A stretch of DNA of 64,000 nucleotides from Butyricicoccus_A sp963620595 (GTDB taxonomy: Bacteria; Bacillota; Clostridia; Oscillospirales; Butyricicoccaceae): the NCBI GenBank assembly GCA_963620595.1, contig CAVFAY010000004.1, positions 1 through 64,000 of the forward strand, given 5' to 3'. The position numbers were made by a program, and so were the translations under genes. This document shows positions 35,700 through 44,201 of this stretch, one piece after another; positions within the stretch are counted from its first letter, which is position 1; each line of letters opens with the position of its first letter. The notes beneath the pieces are model-generated. The model was not told the DNA's origin and made no database searches. It saw nothing but the letters and a program-made list of their open reading frames with translations.

Positions 35700-36429
35700 G
35701 AAAAATGCGAATTACACCACGATGAGCAACTACCATCTGCGGGATAAGGGACTGTCGCTGAAGGCCAAGGGGCTGTTAAGCTTCTGCCTCAGCCTTCCCG
35801 AATCCTGGGATTACAGCGTGATGGGGCTGGTGGCGGTCTGCAAGGAGGGCCGGGACAGTGTCATGAGCACGCTTTCAGAGCTGGAGGAAACCGGTTATCT
35901 GAGGCGCAGCCGGGCAAGAAAGGCCGACGGAACCTTAGGCGCAGCGGAATATGTCATCTACGAATATCCGCAGCCGGTAACGGAATCAGCTGCAGCAAGG
36001 TCACCGGATCCGGCGCCGCCTGTGTCGGAATTGCCTGTCTCGGATTCACCTATGTTGGAAAACCCTACGCAGGTTATTCCTACGTTGGAGGAATCTGCGT
36101 TGGAAAACCCGCCACAAATAAGTACTAATCTAATAAATACGAAATTAAACAATAACGAAGAGAATAAAGGCACCCGCCATAAATACGGCGCCTATCGCAA
36201 TGTTCTTCTGACCGATGAGGAGCTTTCGAGGCTGAAGGCGGAATTCCCGGAGGACTGGCAGCAGCGCATGGAACGGCTCAGCGAATATATGGCCTCTACC
36301 GGTAAGCATTACCGGAATCATCTGGCCACCATTCGCAGCTGGTCCAGACGGGATACTCTGCCGAAGGACAAACCGCGGGAGCATTATTCTCCGCAGCAAT
36401 ATGTTTATGCAGGAGACGACAGCCTATGA
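35680..36429 (+). CDS. Replication initiator-like protein (RepA_N/DnaD-type winged helix)
   Basis: 249 residues. 'FRVEKNANYTTMSNYHLRDKGLSLKAKGLLSFCLSLPESWDYSVMGLVAVCKEGRDSVMSTLSELEETGYLRRSRAR' is the winged-helix start typical of replication initiators of Firmicutes elements. A Pro/Ser/Glu linker follows, then a DnaD-like C-terminal part ('DEELSRLKAEFPEDWQQRMERLSEYMASTGKHYRNHLATIRSW'). It probably binds an origin and recruits the DnaC-like loader encoded next, with which it overlaps by 4 bp. Confidence 0.8.
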   Translation: MAVFRVEKNANYTTMSNYHLRDKGLSLKAKGLLSFCLSLPESWDYSVMGLVAVCKEGRDSVMSTLSELEETGYLRRSRARKADGTLGAAEYVIYEYPQPVTESAAARSPDPAPPVSELPVSDSPMLENPTQVIPTLEESALENPPQISTNLINTKLNNNEENKGTRHKYGAYRNVLLTDEELSRLKAEFPEDWQQRMERLSEYMASTGKHYRNHLATIRSWSRRDTLPKDKPREHYSPQQYVYAGDDSL

Positions 36430-37286
36430 AAAGTGAAGCAGAAAGCGCGGGAGGCATTGCCGATGCCCTCCTGGAGCGCTTCCGGGAAAAGGAACCTCCG
36501 GTTCCCGGAGAAAATGAGTATATCGGCGAGAACGGACTGATCTTCTGCTCCGTGTGCCATACGCCGAAGCAGTGCAGAGTCAATGTCATGGGACGGCCCG
36601 CTGTGGTGCATTGCATCTGCGAATGCGACAGGAAACGCATGGAGCAGGAGAAAAAACATCAGGAGGAGGAAGAGCTGCAGAGCAGGATCCGAAGGCTCAA
36701 GGCCAACGGCATTCAGGAAAAGCATCTTCTGGACTGGCGCTTTGAGGTAGCGGAGGACACGGCAGATATCCGGAAAGCCCGAAAATATGTAGAGAACTGG
36801 AGGAAGGTCAAGGCGGAAAACCTTGGCCTTTTGTTGTGGGGCTATGTCGGAACCGGCAAATCCTTCATGGCTGCCTGCATTGCCAATGCCCTTTTGGAGC
36901 AGGGCGTGCCGGTGCTGATGACCAACTTCTCCAAGATCCTCAACCAGATGGGCGCCATGTACAGCGAGGAGCGGTATCGGTATATCGCCGCATTCTCCAA
37001 CTATCCGCTGCTCATCATTGATGATCTCGGCATTGAACGGAATACGGAATATGCCCTGGAGCAGGTCTATGCGGTGATCGACGAACGGTATAAATCCGGT
37101 CTTCCCCTGATCATTACAACAAACCTCACGATGGACGAGCTGAATGATCCGGCAGATGTGGCCCACGGCCGCATTTACAGCCGCGTACTGAAAATGTGTA
37201 CGCCGATACAGGTTCTCGGCAGCGACCGCAGAAAAAGCATCGGCAGTCAGAAGAAATCCGTGGTGAAGGAGGCTCTCGATTTATGA
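36426..37286 (+). CDS. DnaC/IstB-like ATP-binding helicase loader
   Basis: 286 residues. An N-terminal Cys-rich zinc-finger-like part ('CSVCHTPKQC' and 'CICECD', residues 39-70) precedes an AAA+ domain with Walker A 'GYVGTGKSF' and Walker B 'LLIIDDLG', then sensor 'LIITTNLT'. It would load the replicative helicase on the element's origin. Coupled to the RepA-like gene (ATGA overlap). Confidence 0.88.
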   Translation: MKSEAESAGGIADALLERFREKEPPVPGENEYIGENGLIFCSVCHTPKQCRVNVMGRPAVVHCICECDRKRMEQEKKHQEEEELQSRIRRLKANGIQEKHLLDWRFEVAEDTADIRKARKYVENWRKVKAENLGLLLWGYVGTGKSFMAACIANALLEQGVPVLMTNFSKILNQMGAMYSEERYRYIAAFSNYPLLIIDDLGIERNTEYALEQVYAVIDERYKSGLPLIITTNLTMDELNDPADVAHGRIYSRVLKMCTPIQVLGSDRRKSIGSQKKSVVKEALDL

Positions 37287-37423
37287 AGAAGTCCAGAGGC
37301 GCCCTGTTTGGCAGGCGCAAGCCGGATATCTACCGGTGCAGGGAGGTGAAGAACTATGCCAAAGGCAACAATTACTGCCGTCGTCAACCAAAAAGGCGGT
37401 ACGGCAAAAACTACCACAAGTGA
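37283..37423 (+). CDS. Possible small basic protein overlapping parA
   Basis: 46 codons beginning with an ATGA overlap with the loader gene. Very basic (RRK, RRQPKRRYGK). Its last 68 bp lie in another frame of parA, which weakens the case. No family is recognised. Confidence 0.3.
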   Translation: MKKSRGALFGRRKPDIYRCREVKNYAKGNNYCRRQPKRRYGKNYHK

Positions 37424-38180
37424 AAATCTCGCCTTCGGGCTGGCCCGGGAGGGGAAGCGTGTTTTGCTGGTGGATACGGATCCGCAGGCGAGCCTTACGA
37501 TCGCCCTGGGCAATCCGCAGCCCGACAATCTGGAGGTGACGCTCACAGATTTAATGAAGAAGGTCATCAACGAGGAGCCCATCTCTCCCGGAGAAGGGAT
37601 CCTGCATCATCCGGAGGGCGTGGATCTGGTGCCGTCCAGCATCGAGCTCTCCGGCATGGAGGTTTCGCTGGTGAATACCATGAACCGCGAAAAGATCCTG
37701 CGTCAGTATCTGGATACGGTGAAAAATCAGTATGACTTTATCCTGATCGACTGCATGCCGTCGTTAGGCATGCTGACCATCAATGCGCTGGCCGCTGCGG
37801 AGAATGCGTTGATTCCGGTGCAGGCCCAGTACCTGTCGGCCAAGGGCCTGGAGCAGCTGCTGGGCACCATCAACAAGGTGCGCAGGCAGATCAATCCAAA
37901 GCTCCGTATTGAAGGCATTCTCCTCACCATGGTGGACGCCAGAACCAATTATTCCAAGGAGATTGCGGGGCTGATCCGCGACACCTACGGCGGCAAGATT
38001 AAGGTTTACGACGAGATGATCCCGAGGTCGATCCGCGCTGCAGAGATCAGCGCAGAGGGAAAAAGTATCTTTTCCCATGATCCGAACGGCAAGGTGGCTT
38101 TAGCGTATCAGGCACTGACGAAGGAGGTGATGCACGATGCCGAAAAGAGGCGCAAACGTGAGCTTGCAGAGCTACGATGA
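37356..38180 (+). CDS. ParA-family partition ATPase
   Basis: 274 residues. Deviant Walker A 'NQKGGTAKTTTSENLA' near residue 12, 'LLVDTDPQASLTIAL', and 'FILIDCMPSLGMLTINALAAAENALIPVQAQYLSAKGLEQLLGTI' are the Soj/ParA marks. GGAGGTGAAGAAC precedes the ATG. It segregates or stabilises the element when excised, with the ParB-like protein encoded in overlap. Confidence 0.93.
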   Translation: MPKATITAVVNQKGGTAKTTTSENLAFGLAREGKRVLLVDTDPQASLTIALGNPQPDNLEVTLTDLMKKVINEEPISPGEGILHHPEGVDLVPSSIELSGMEVSLVNTMNREKILRQYLDTVKNQYDFILIDCMPSLGMLTINALAAAENALIPVQAQYLSAKGLEQLLGTINKVRRQINPKLRIEGILLTMVDARTNYSKEIAGLIRDTYGGKIKVYDEMIPRSIRAAEISAEGKSIFSHDPNGKVALAYQALTKEVMHDAEKRRKRELAELR

Positions 38181-39075
38181 CATCTTCTCCACCGAGCAGG
38201 ACCGCACGGCGCCGGTGACGGAGGAGATCCGCAGTATTCCTCTCAGTCAGCTGCATCCCTTTAAGGATCATCCCTTCAAGGTGCTGGATGATGAGGCCAT
38301 GGCAGAAACCGTGGAAAGTGTGAAGCAGATCGGCGTGGTCGTTCCTCTGATTGCAAGGCCCAGTGAGGACGGCTATGAAATCGTCTCCGGTCACAGAAGA
38401 CATCACGCGGCAGAACTGGCGGGACTTGATACGGTGCCGGTCATTGTGCGGGAAATGGACGATGACTCCGCCGTGATCTTCATGGTGGATTCGAACCTGC
38501 AGAGAGAAAATATTCTGCCCAGCGAAAAGGCCCTGGCGTACAAGATGAAGCTGGAGGCGATGAAGCATCAGGGCGAACGCAGAGATTTACAGGCAGAAGG
38601 AACTTCTCGCCAAGTTGGCGAGAAGTTAGAAACATCAGTAAAAGCATTGTCCAACGAAGTTGGAGAAAGCGAACGTCAGGTGCAGCGCTATATCCGCCTG
38701 ACAAATCTCATTCCTGAGGTTTTAGACATGGTAGATCAAAAGCAAATCGCCTTTAATCCGGCGGTGGAGCTCTCCTACCTGAAGCCGGAGGAGCAGGCAG
38801 ATTTCCTGCAGGCCATCGATGAAACGCAGACAGCGCCTTCTCTGTCTCAGGCGCAGCGCATCAAGAAGCTTAGTCAGGAGGGCGGCTGCACGCAGGATGC
38901 CATCGTGGATGTCATGAATGAGGTCAAAAAGCCGGAGGTTGGCAGACTGACCTTCTCCACAGATTCCCTGCGGAAGTATTTTCCGAAATCCTACACGGCA
39001 AAGCAGATGGAGGAAACCATCATTCGTCTGCTGGAACAGTATATGAAAAAGAGACAGCGCGATATGGAGCGCTGA
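38137..39075 (+). CDS. ParB-family partition protein
   Basis: 312 residues. 'IPLSQLHPFKDHPFKVLDDEAMAETVESVKQIGVVVPLIARP' and 'YEIVSGHRRHHAAELAGLDTVPVIV' are the ParB/Spo0J nuclease-fold motifs including the GHRR box, then 'DSNLQRENILPSEKALAYKMKLEAM', an HTH ('SERQVQRYIRLTNLIPEVLDMVDQKQIAF') and a C-terminal dimer part. It overlaps parA by 44 bp. A parS site was not identified. Confidence 0.92.
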   Translation: MPKRGANVSLQSYDDIFSTEQDRTAPVTEEIRSIPLSQLHPFKDHPFKVLDDEAMAETVESVKQIGVVVPLIARPSEDGYEIVSGHRRHHAAELAGLDTVPVIVREMDDDSAVIFMVDSNLQRENILPSEKALAYKMKLEAMKHQGERRDLQAEGTSRQVGEKLETSVKALSNEVGESERQVQRYIRLTNLIPEVLDMVDQKQIAFNPAVELSYLKPEEQADFLQAIDETQTAPSLSQAQRIKKLSQEGGCTQDAIVDVMNEVKKPEVGRLTFSTDSLRKYFPKSYTAKQMEETIIRLLEQYMKKRQRDMER

Positions 39076-39090
39076 TGGAGGTAAATGAAC

Positions 39091-39570
39091 ATGATCAAGA
39101 AGAAAATCAATCCGGCTGACAATCAGACTCTGAATCAATATTTTCTGGAAAAGGCGGTTGAGACGCTGCACGCCCTGGTCAGCTGGAAGTATGAATGCGC
39201 TATTGAGGAGGTCGCTGAGGAAATGGACGAGGGTGATCGCGTGATCGGTATTCTCTATCCGGAGGAAATGATTGAGGTTACTTCTCTTCGACATCGTTTT
39301 GAAAACTATGAAGGCTTTGATTTCGATAAAGCAGAAGTTGAGGATGAGTCTGGTCTGTGCATCTCCTATGACAGCGACTGTGTGGTGACGCTGGGTGAGA
39401 TTCGCTATCTGGTGGAGGCACCGCTTCTGATCTTCAATGTGGATCGCAACGGCAACGAATGCTCTGTCACGGCAGAAACGATCCTGCAGGCTGCACAGCT
39501 TCTGACGGAGCGCGAAACCTGCATCGAGGTGGACGGTGAGGCCTACCCTGCTATTCGTTTGGATGATTAA
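39091..39570 (+). CDS. Conserved element protein, acidic, unknown function
   Basis: 159 residues. ATG 9 bases after GGAGG; another ATG two codons upstream is only 3 bases from it. Very acidic ('ECAIEEVAEEMDEGDRVIGILYPEEMIEV', 'FDFDKAEVEDESGLCISYDSD'). No signal or membrane segment. No family is recognised. Its place after parB is typical of hypothetical proteins in these elements. Confidence 0.65.
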   Translation: MIKKKINPADNQTLNQYFLEKAVETLHALVSWKYECAIEEVAEEMDEGDRVIGILYPEEMIEVTSLRHRFENYEGFDFDKAEVEDESGLCISYDSDCVVTLGEIRYLVEAPLLIFNVDRNGNECSVTAETILQAAQLLTERETCIEVDGEAYPAIRLDD

Positions 39571-39620
39571 CGTGAGGCTCATGAGAGCTGTGCGAAAAAC
39601 GTAGAAAGGAGGAATGACCC

Positions 39621-40112
39621 ATGCAGGAGGAGGTTGAAAACCGCACTGTAAATCTTGCTATCAGCACTACCCGCCTGACCTTCCGCACATTGCTTGCGGC
39701 AGGTCGGGCCTATATGCATCACAGGGCGAAGGTGAAAGCAAACAAGCAGCAGAAAAAATCCGAAAAGCCGGTGGGCAGGCAGACCATCAAGCAGCTGATC
39801 GGACAGAATCAGGGCGTCAGCAGTATTCCCATTGCCAATACAGACATCCGGGACTTTGAGCCGATTGCCCGAAAGTACGGGATTGATTACGCCATTACGA
39901 AGGACAAATCTGTTAAACCGCCCAAATATATGGTTTTCTTTAAGGCCAGAGATGCAGATGCTATGACGGCAGCATTTGATGAATACGGCAATAAAAAGCT
40001 GCGGGCCAAGGCTCGTCCCAGCGTGCTGAAGCAGCTGCAGAAGCTGAAGGCACTGGTTGCCGCCATGCCGAAAAAAGTCAAGGAAAAGATACAGGAGCGT
40101 GAGGATCGATGA
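39621..40112 (+). CDS. PcfB-family conjugation protein (DUF3801)
   Basis: 163 residues. 'AISTTRLTFRTLLAAGRAYMHH' near the N terminus, then 'GQTIKQLIGQNQGVSSIPI'-type segment and 'ARKYGIDYAITKDKSVKPPKYMVFFKARDADAMTAAFDEY' are the family features. In pCF10 PcfB lies just before the VirD4-type coupling protein PcfC, and the order is the same here with a 4-bp ATGA overlap. Confidence 0.85.
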   Translation: MQEEVENRTVNLAISTTRLTFRTLLAAGRAYMHHRAKVKANKQQKKSEKPVGRQTIKQLIGQNQGVSSIPIANTDIRDFEPIARKYGIDYAITKDKSVKPPKYMVFFKARDADAMTAAFDEYGNKKLRAKARPSVLKQLQKLKALVAAMPKKVKEKIQEREDR

Positions 40113-41885
40113 ATGCAAAATACAAAAGACTTCTGATTCTGAATCTTCCCTATATTCTGATCGGACTGCTTGCCACCAATGTTTTTGAAGCCTGGCGAAT
40201 CGCTGAGGGTGCAGACCTTTCGGAGAAGCTCCTGGGCTTTATGTCTGCATTAGGGATTGCCTTCCGTAATCCCCTGCCGAGCATTTATCCGACAGATCTT
40301 CTGCCGGGGCTCTGCTGCGGAGCTGCGCTGCGCCTGGCGGTCTGGCTCAAGGGACGGAATGCCAAAAAGTATCGTCATGGCACGGAGTACGGCTCCGCCC
40401 GCTGGGGCAGGCCGGAGGACATCCGCCCTTTTGTGGACGAGGATCCGAAAAACAACGTGATTCTCACCAGAACAGAAAGCCTCACCATGAACAACCGCCC
40501 CAAGGATCCGAAAACAGCACGCAATAAGAACGTGCTCATTGTCGGCGGCTCCGGCAGCGGTAAGACTCGCTTCTGGTTGAAGCCCAATCTTCTCCAGTGC
40601 GACTCAAAATCCTATCCGGTATCCTTCGTTGTCACGGATCCGAAAGGCGATATCGTGGTCGATTGCGGCCATGCGCTGCTGAAGAATGGCTACGAGGTGC
40701 GGATCTTCAATGTTCAGAACTTCCGAAAATCGATGCATTATAACCCCTTCGAGTATGTCCGCAGCGAGAAGGATATCCTGAAGCTGACGACTACCCTGAT
40801 TGCCAACACCAAGGGCGACGGCAAGTCCGGTGATGAGTTCTGGACGAAGGCGGAGACACTGCTCTACTGTGCGCTGATCGGATATATTCACTATGAGGCG
40901 CCAACGGAGGAGCAGAACTTCGCCACGCTGATCGAATTCCTGAATGCCATGGAGGTCCGCGAGGACGATGAAACCTTCCAGAATCCCGTGGATCTGATGT
41001 TTGAGGCCCTGAAGAAAAAGAAGCCGAATCACTTCGCTGTCCGGCAATTCGCCAAATTTAAGCTTGCTGCGGGTAAAACGGCAAAATCGGTGCTCATTAG
41101 TTGCGGAGCCAGGCTCGCCCCCATTTGATATTCAAGAGGTCAGAGACATTACCATGTACGATGAGCTTTCGCTGGATACCATCGGCGACAGAAAAACGGC
41201 ACTGTTTCTCATCATGAGTGACACGGATCCGACCTTTAACTTTCTCATCAGCATGATCTACACGCAGCTCTTCAACCTGCTGTGCGAGAAGGCCGACGAT
41301 GTGTACGGCGGAAGGCTGCCGGTACATGTGAGATGCCTTATCGATGAGTGCGCCAACATCGGACAGATCCCGAATCTGGAGAAGTTGGTGGCAACGATCC
41401 GAAGCCGTGAAATCTCAGCATGCCTGGTGCTGCAGGCCCAGTCGCAGCTGAAGGCCATCTACAAGGACAACGCCGATACCATCATAGGCAATATGGACTC
41501 CCGCATCTTTCTGGGCGGCGCGGAGCCCACCACCCTGAAGGAGCTTAATGCAGCCCTCGGCAAAGAAACCATCGACACCTACAACACCTCGGACACCCGC
41601 GGCAACAGCCCGTCCTACGGCACAAATTTCTCAAAGCTCGGTAAGGATCTTGCCACAGTCGATGAGCTTGCTGTGCTGGACGGCGGCAAATGCATCCTGC
41701 AGCTGCGAGGTGTCCGTCCCTTTATGTCGGAGAAATATGATCTGACAAAGCATCCCAATTACAGGCTGACGGCAGGTTATGACAAGCGGAACACCTTCGA
41801 TATCGAGAAGTTCCTGAGTCACAGACTGAAGCTGAAGCCGAATGATGAATATACCGTGATCGATGCAGATCAGGAGCCTGATTGA
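40109..41885 (+). pseudogene. VirD4/TraG-type coupling protein, frameshifted
   Basis: Two N-terminal membrane helices, then 'KHGTEYGSARWG'-type start (here 'YRHGTEYGSARWGRPEDIRPF'), Walker A 'GGSGSGKTR' near residue 148 and 'VVTDPKGDIV'. The frame stops at 41128. The second frame continues the same protein from 'CGARLAPFDIQEVRDITMYDELSLDTI' to 'RCLIDECANIGQIPNLEKLVATIRSREISACLVLQAQSQL' (Walker B and motor) and ends at 41885. The lesion is a C5 run at 41118-41122 where C4 restores one frame of about 591 residues. The ATPase brings relaxase-DNA to the transfer channel. Either a real mutation or a homopolymer error. Confidence 0.88.
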
Positions 41886-41914
41886 TGATCTGACGATCGG
41901 AAAGGAGCAGAAAA

Positions 41915-42436
41915 ATGGGCTTTGATAATAATTTCGGCTACGATGTGCCCGACTTCGTTCGCGAGGCCGAGGAAGCAATGGCTCGCGGCGAGACCTTCGG
42001 GACAGGCGTCACGGAGGTGACCATCAAATTCGGAAAAGGCCTTGTGGGCGAGCCGTTTACCTCCAAAAACGGCAAGGAGCTGGTAGAGGTCCTCATTCCG
42101 AATCCGGATAAGGCGGATGACCGTCCCTGGGAATCCTTCGTGATTTCTCCGAAGATGATTCATGACAATAAGTTCGGAAAAGGCGTCTGGATGAAGCTGC
42201 CGGAGAATGAAACCACCCGTCTCTCCCGCTCGGTGAGAAACGGCGTGGATGACAGCGGCAAAACCATCTGGAAAAGAGAAACCAGAGAGGTTACGAATCC
42301 GGAGCTGAAGGCACTGATGGAGTCCTATAAGGAGAAATCCAGAGGCTCGGTTCTCTCGGAGCTGTCCGACAGAAAAGCAGATGCCTCCGCGCATATCTCT
42401 GTGAAAATCTCCGGGACGCACGAGCCGGAAAGATAA
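41915..42436 (+). CDS. Element protein of unknown function
   Basis: 173 residues, soluble, charged. 'TGVTEVTIKFGKGLVGEPFTSKNGKELVEVLIPNPD', 'PWESFVISPKMIHDNKFGKGVWMKLPENETTRLSRSV' suggest a beta-rich fold. It stands between the coupling protein and the Maff2 gene in a position common to such elements. GAAAGGAGC precedes the ATG. Function not known. Confidence 0.7.
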   Translation: MGFDNNFGYDVPDFVREAEEAMARGETFGTGVTEVTIKFGKGLVGEPFTSKNGKELVEVLIPNPDKADDRPWESFVISPKMIHDNKFGKGVWMKLPENETTRLSRSVRNGVDDSGKTIWKRETREVTNPELKALMESYKEKSRGSVLSELSDRKADASAHISVKISGTHEPER

Positions 42437-42458
42437 AACCGAATAACCGAATATCCAG

Positions 42459-42519
42459 CAGGCGGCAAAGGCCGCCTGTTACATAGCCTGATTTTCAGTT
42501 TTACGCTGAAGCTCAGGCT
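42459..42519 (+). promoter_or_regulatory. Two hairpins around an ACATAG box before the T4SS block
   Basis: A CAGGCGG/CCGCCTG stem (42459-42478), ACATAG at 42481-42486, then a stem AGCCTGA...TCAGGCT (42485-42519) with inner TTCAG/CTGAA pairing and no T run. The next gene starts 116 bp later. It looks like a structured leader or processing site. Confidence 0.5.
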
Positions 42520-42635
42520 ATACTTCTGCCCTTTCGCAGGTGCACATGCAAAGAGGCATTACCATCAACCGGTCCATAAAGGGCCAATCATTCAACAGCC
42601 CGAAACGGGCGCAAGTACTAGGAGGTACATTCACT

Positions 42636-42851
42636 ATGGCATTTTTCAACTCTGCAGTAACCGTTCTTCAGACTCTCGTAATCGCACTGGGTGCAGGCCT
42701 TGGCATCTGGGGCGCCATCAACCTTCTGGAGGGGTATGGCAACGATAACCCCGGGGCGAAGTCGCAGGGCATGAAGCAGCTGATGGCGGGCGGCGGTGTC
42801 GCTCTCATCGGCACGACGCTTGTCCCGCTTCTCTCCGGACTCTTTGGTTAA
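42636..42851 (+). CDS. Maff2-family protein (pilin/VirB2-like)
   Basis: 71 residues from the ATG behind AGGAGGTACATTCACT; the upstream frame extension has no site. Two hydrophobic segments separated by a short polar loop: 'AVTVLQTLVIALGAGLGIWGAINLLEGYG' and 'LMAGGGVALIGTTLVPLLSGLFG'. This is the Maff2 family, found at the head of T4SS genes in gut elements; the layout resembles VirB2-type subunits. It starts the secretion-channel block. Confidence 0.85.
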   Translation: MAFFNSAVTVLQTLVIALGAGLGIWGAINLLEGYGNDNPGAKSQGMKQLMAGGGVALIGTTLVPLLSGLFG

Positions 42852-42878
42852 TCCCCTCGAAAAAAGGAGGCTTAGCCC

Positions 42879-43745
42879 ATGCAAAGCATACTCGAACAGA
42901 TCACGGAATGGCTGAAGGGAATGCTCGTCAGCGGAATTATGGGAAATCTGTCGGGGATGTTTGACTCCGTCAACCAACAGGTTGGCGAGATTGCGGGCGA
43001 TGTGGGAACGACCCCGGCGAGCTTTTCGCCGGAGGTCTTTTCCCTGATCCGGAACATCTCCGAATCGGTGATTGTCCCGATAGCAGGCCTGATCCTGACC
43101 TTCATTGCCTGCTACGAGCTGATTCAGATGATTATCGAACACAATAACCTTGCAAACTTTGAAACCTGGATCTTCTTCAAATGGATCTTCAAGACCTATG
43201 TGGCCGTGATGCTGATTACCAACTGCTTTAACATCACGATGGCCGTCTTCGATGTAGCGCAGCACGTGATTTCGCAGAGCGGCGGCCTTATTCAGAGCAG
43301 CACAGCCATTGATGATGCGGCACTGGCTTCAATGCAGGCCACGCTGGAGGAAATGGAGCTGGGACCGCTGTTGGGCATATATCTGCAGACCTTTATTGTG
43401 CAGGCGACAATGATGGCGCTGTCAGCCGTTATTTTCGTGATCGTATACGGCCGCATGATCGAGATCTACATGGTTACGAGTCTGGCGCCGATCCCCTTTG
43501 CAACCTTCGGCAACCGCGAGCAGAGCCATACCGGACAGAATTATCTGCGATCCCTGTTTGCCTTAGGCTTCCAGGGCTTTCTCATCATGATCTGCGTCGG
43601 TATTTACGCGGTGCTGATTCAGAGCATTGCCTTCTCCGATGACATTGTCATGAGCATCTGGGGCGTGCTGGGATACACGGTGCTGCTGTGCTTTACGCTG
43701 TTCAAGACCGGCTCACTGGCCAAGAGCGTATTCGCCGCGCATTGA
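42879..43745 (+). CDS. VirB6/TrbL-like membrane protein of the transfer channel
   Basis: 288 residues with about six membrane helices. 'IVPIAGLILTFIACYELIQMIIEHNN' and 'FIVQATMMALSAVIFVIVYGRMIEIYMVTSLAPIPFATFGNREQS' are typical of Firmicutes VirB6-like proteins, including the 'APIPFATF' segment. It forms the inner-membrane core of the channel. AAAGGAGG precedes the ATG. Confidence 0.87.
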   Translation: MQSILEQITEWLKGMLVSGIMGNLSGMFDSVNQQVGEIAGDVGTTPASFSPEVFSLIRNISESVIVPIAGLILTFIACYELIQMIIEHNNLANFETWIFFKWIFKTYVAVMLITNCFNITMAVFDVAQHVISQSGGLIQSSTAIDDAALASMQATLEEMELGPLLGIYLQTFIVQATMMALSAVIFVIVYGRMIEIYMVTSLAPIPFATFGNREQSHTGQNYLRSLFALGFQGFLIMICVGIYAVLIQSIAFSDDIVMSIWGVLGYTVLLCFTLFKTGSLAKSVFAAH

Positions 43746-43781
43746 GCCCGTTAGAAATGATTCAGAATCGAGGTGATAACA

Positions 43782-44201
43782 ATGGCCGCATATATTTCGG
43801 TACCAAGAGATTTATCCAGGGTGAAAACCAAGGTCTTTATGAACCTGACAAAAAGGCAACTGATCTGCTTTGGCGCGGGAGCGCTGGTCGGCGTCCCGCT
43901 GTTTTTCGTGCTGAAGCGCACCGGCAACATCAGCCTTGCCGCGATGGGCATGATCCTCGTGATGATGCCCATGTTCTTTCTTGCCATGTATGAAAAGGAC
44001 GGACAGCCGCTGGAGGTGGTGGCGAGGAATTTCTACGAATCCAGATTCAAAAGGCCCAGGATCCGTCCCTACAGAACGGACAACTATTACGCCGCCCTGA
44101 TACGTCAGGCACAGGCAGAAAAGGAGGTAGCACGCATTGTTGGCAATACTGGAAAAATTACTGTCAATCCTTCCGGGACGAAAGAAGCCGAAGGCACCTG
44201 A
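43782..44201 (+). CDS. PrgI-family T4SS membrane protein
   Basis: 139 residues from the ATG behind CGAGGTGATAACA. 'ISVPRDLSRVKTKVFMNLTKRQLICFGAGALVGVPLFFVLKRTGNISLAAMGMILVMMPMFFLAMYEKDG' is the PrgI pattern with two helices (VirB3-like). It overlaps the start of virB4 by 65 bp. Confidence 0.9.
   Translation: MAAYISVPRDLSRVKTKVFMNLTKRQLICFGAGALVGVPLFFVLKRTGNISLAAMGMILVMMPMFFLAMYEKDGQPLEVVARNFYESRFKRPRIRPYRTDNYYAALIRQAQAEKEVARIVGNTGKITVNPSGTKEAEGT

Noticed and set aside
42540..42635. N-terminal extension of the Maff2 protein from 42540
   Set aside because: No ribosome site at 42540, while AGGAGG stands 9 bases before the internal ATG at 42636 and the family length is about 70 residues.
43688..43993. 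101-codon frame overlapping the PrgI gene
   Set aside because: Out-of-frame shadow of the VirB6 end and the PrgI gene, both of which have good ribosome sites and family patterns.
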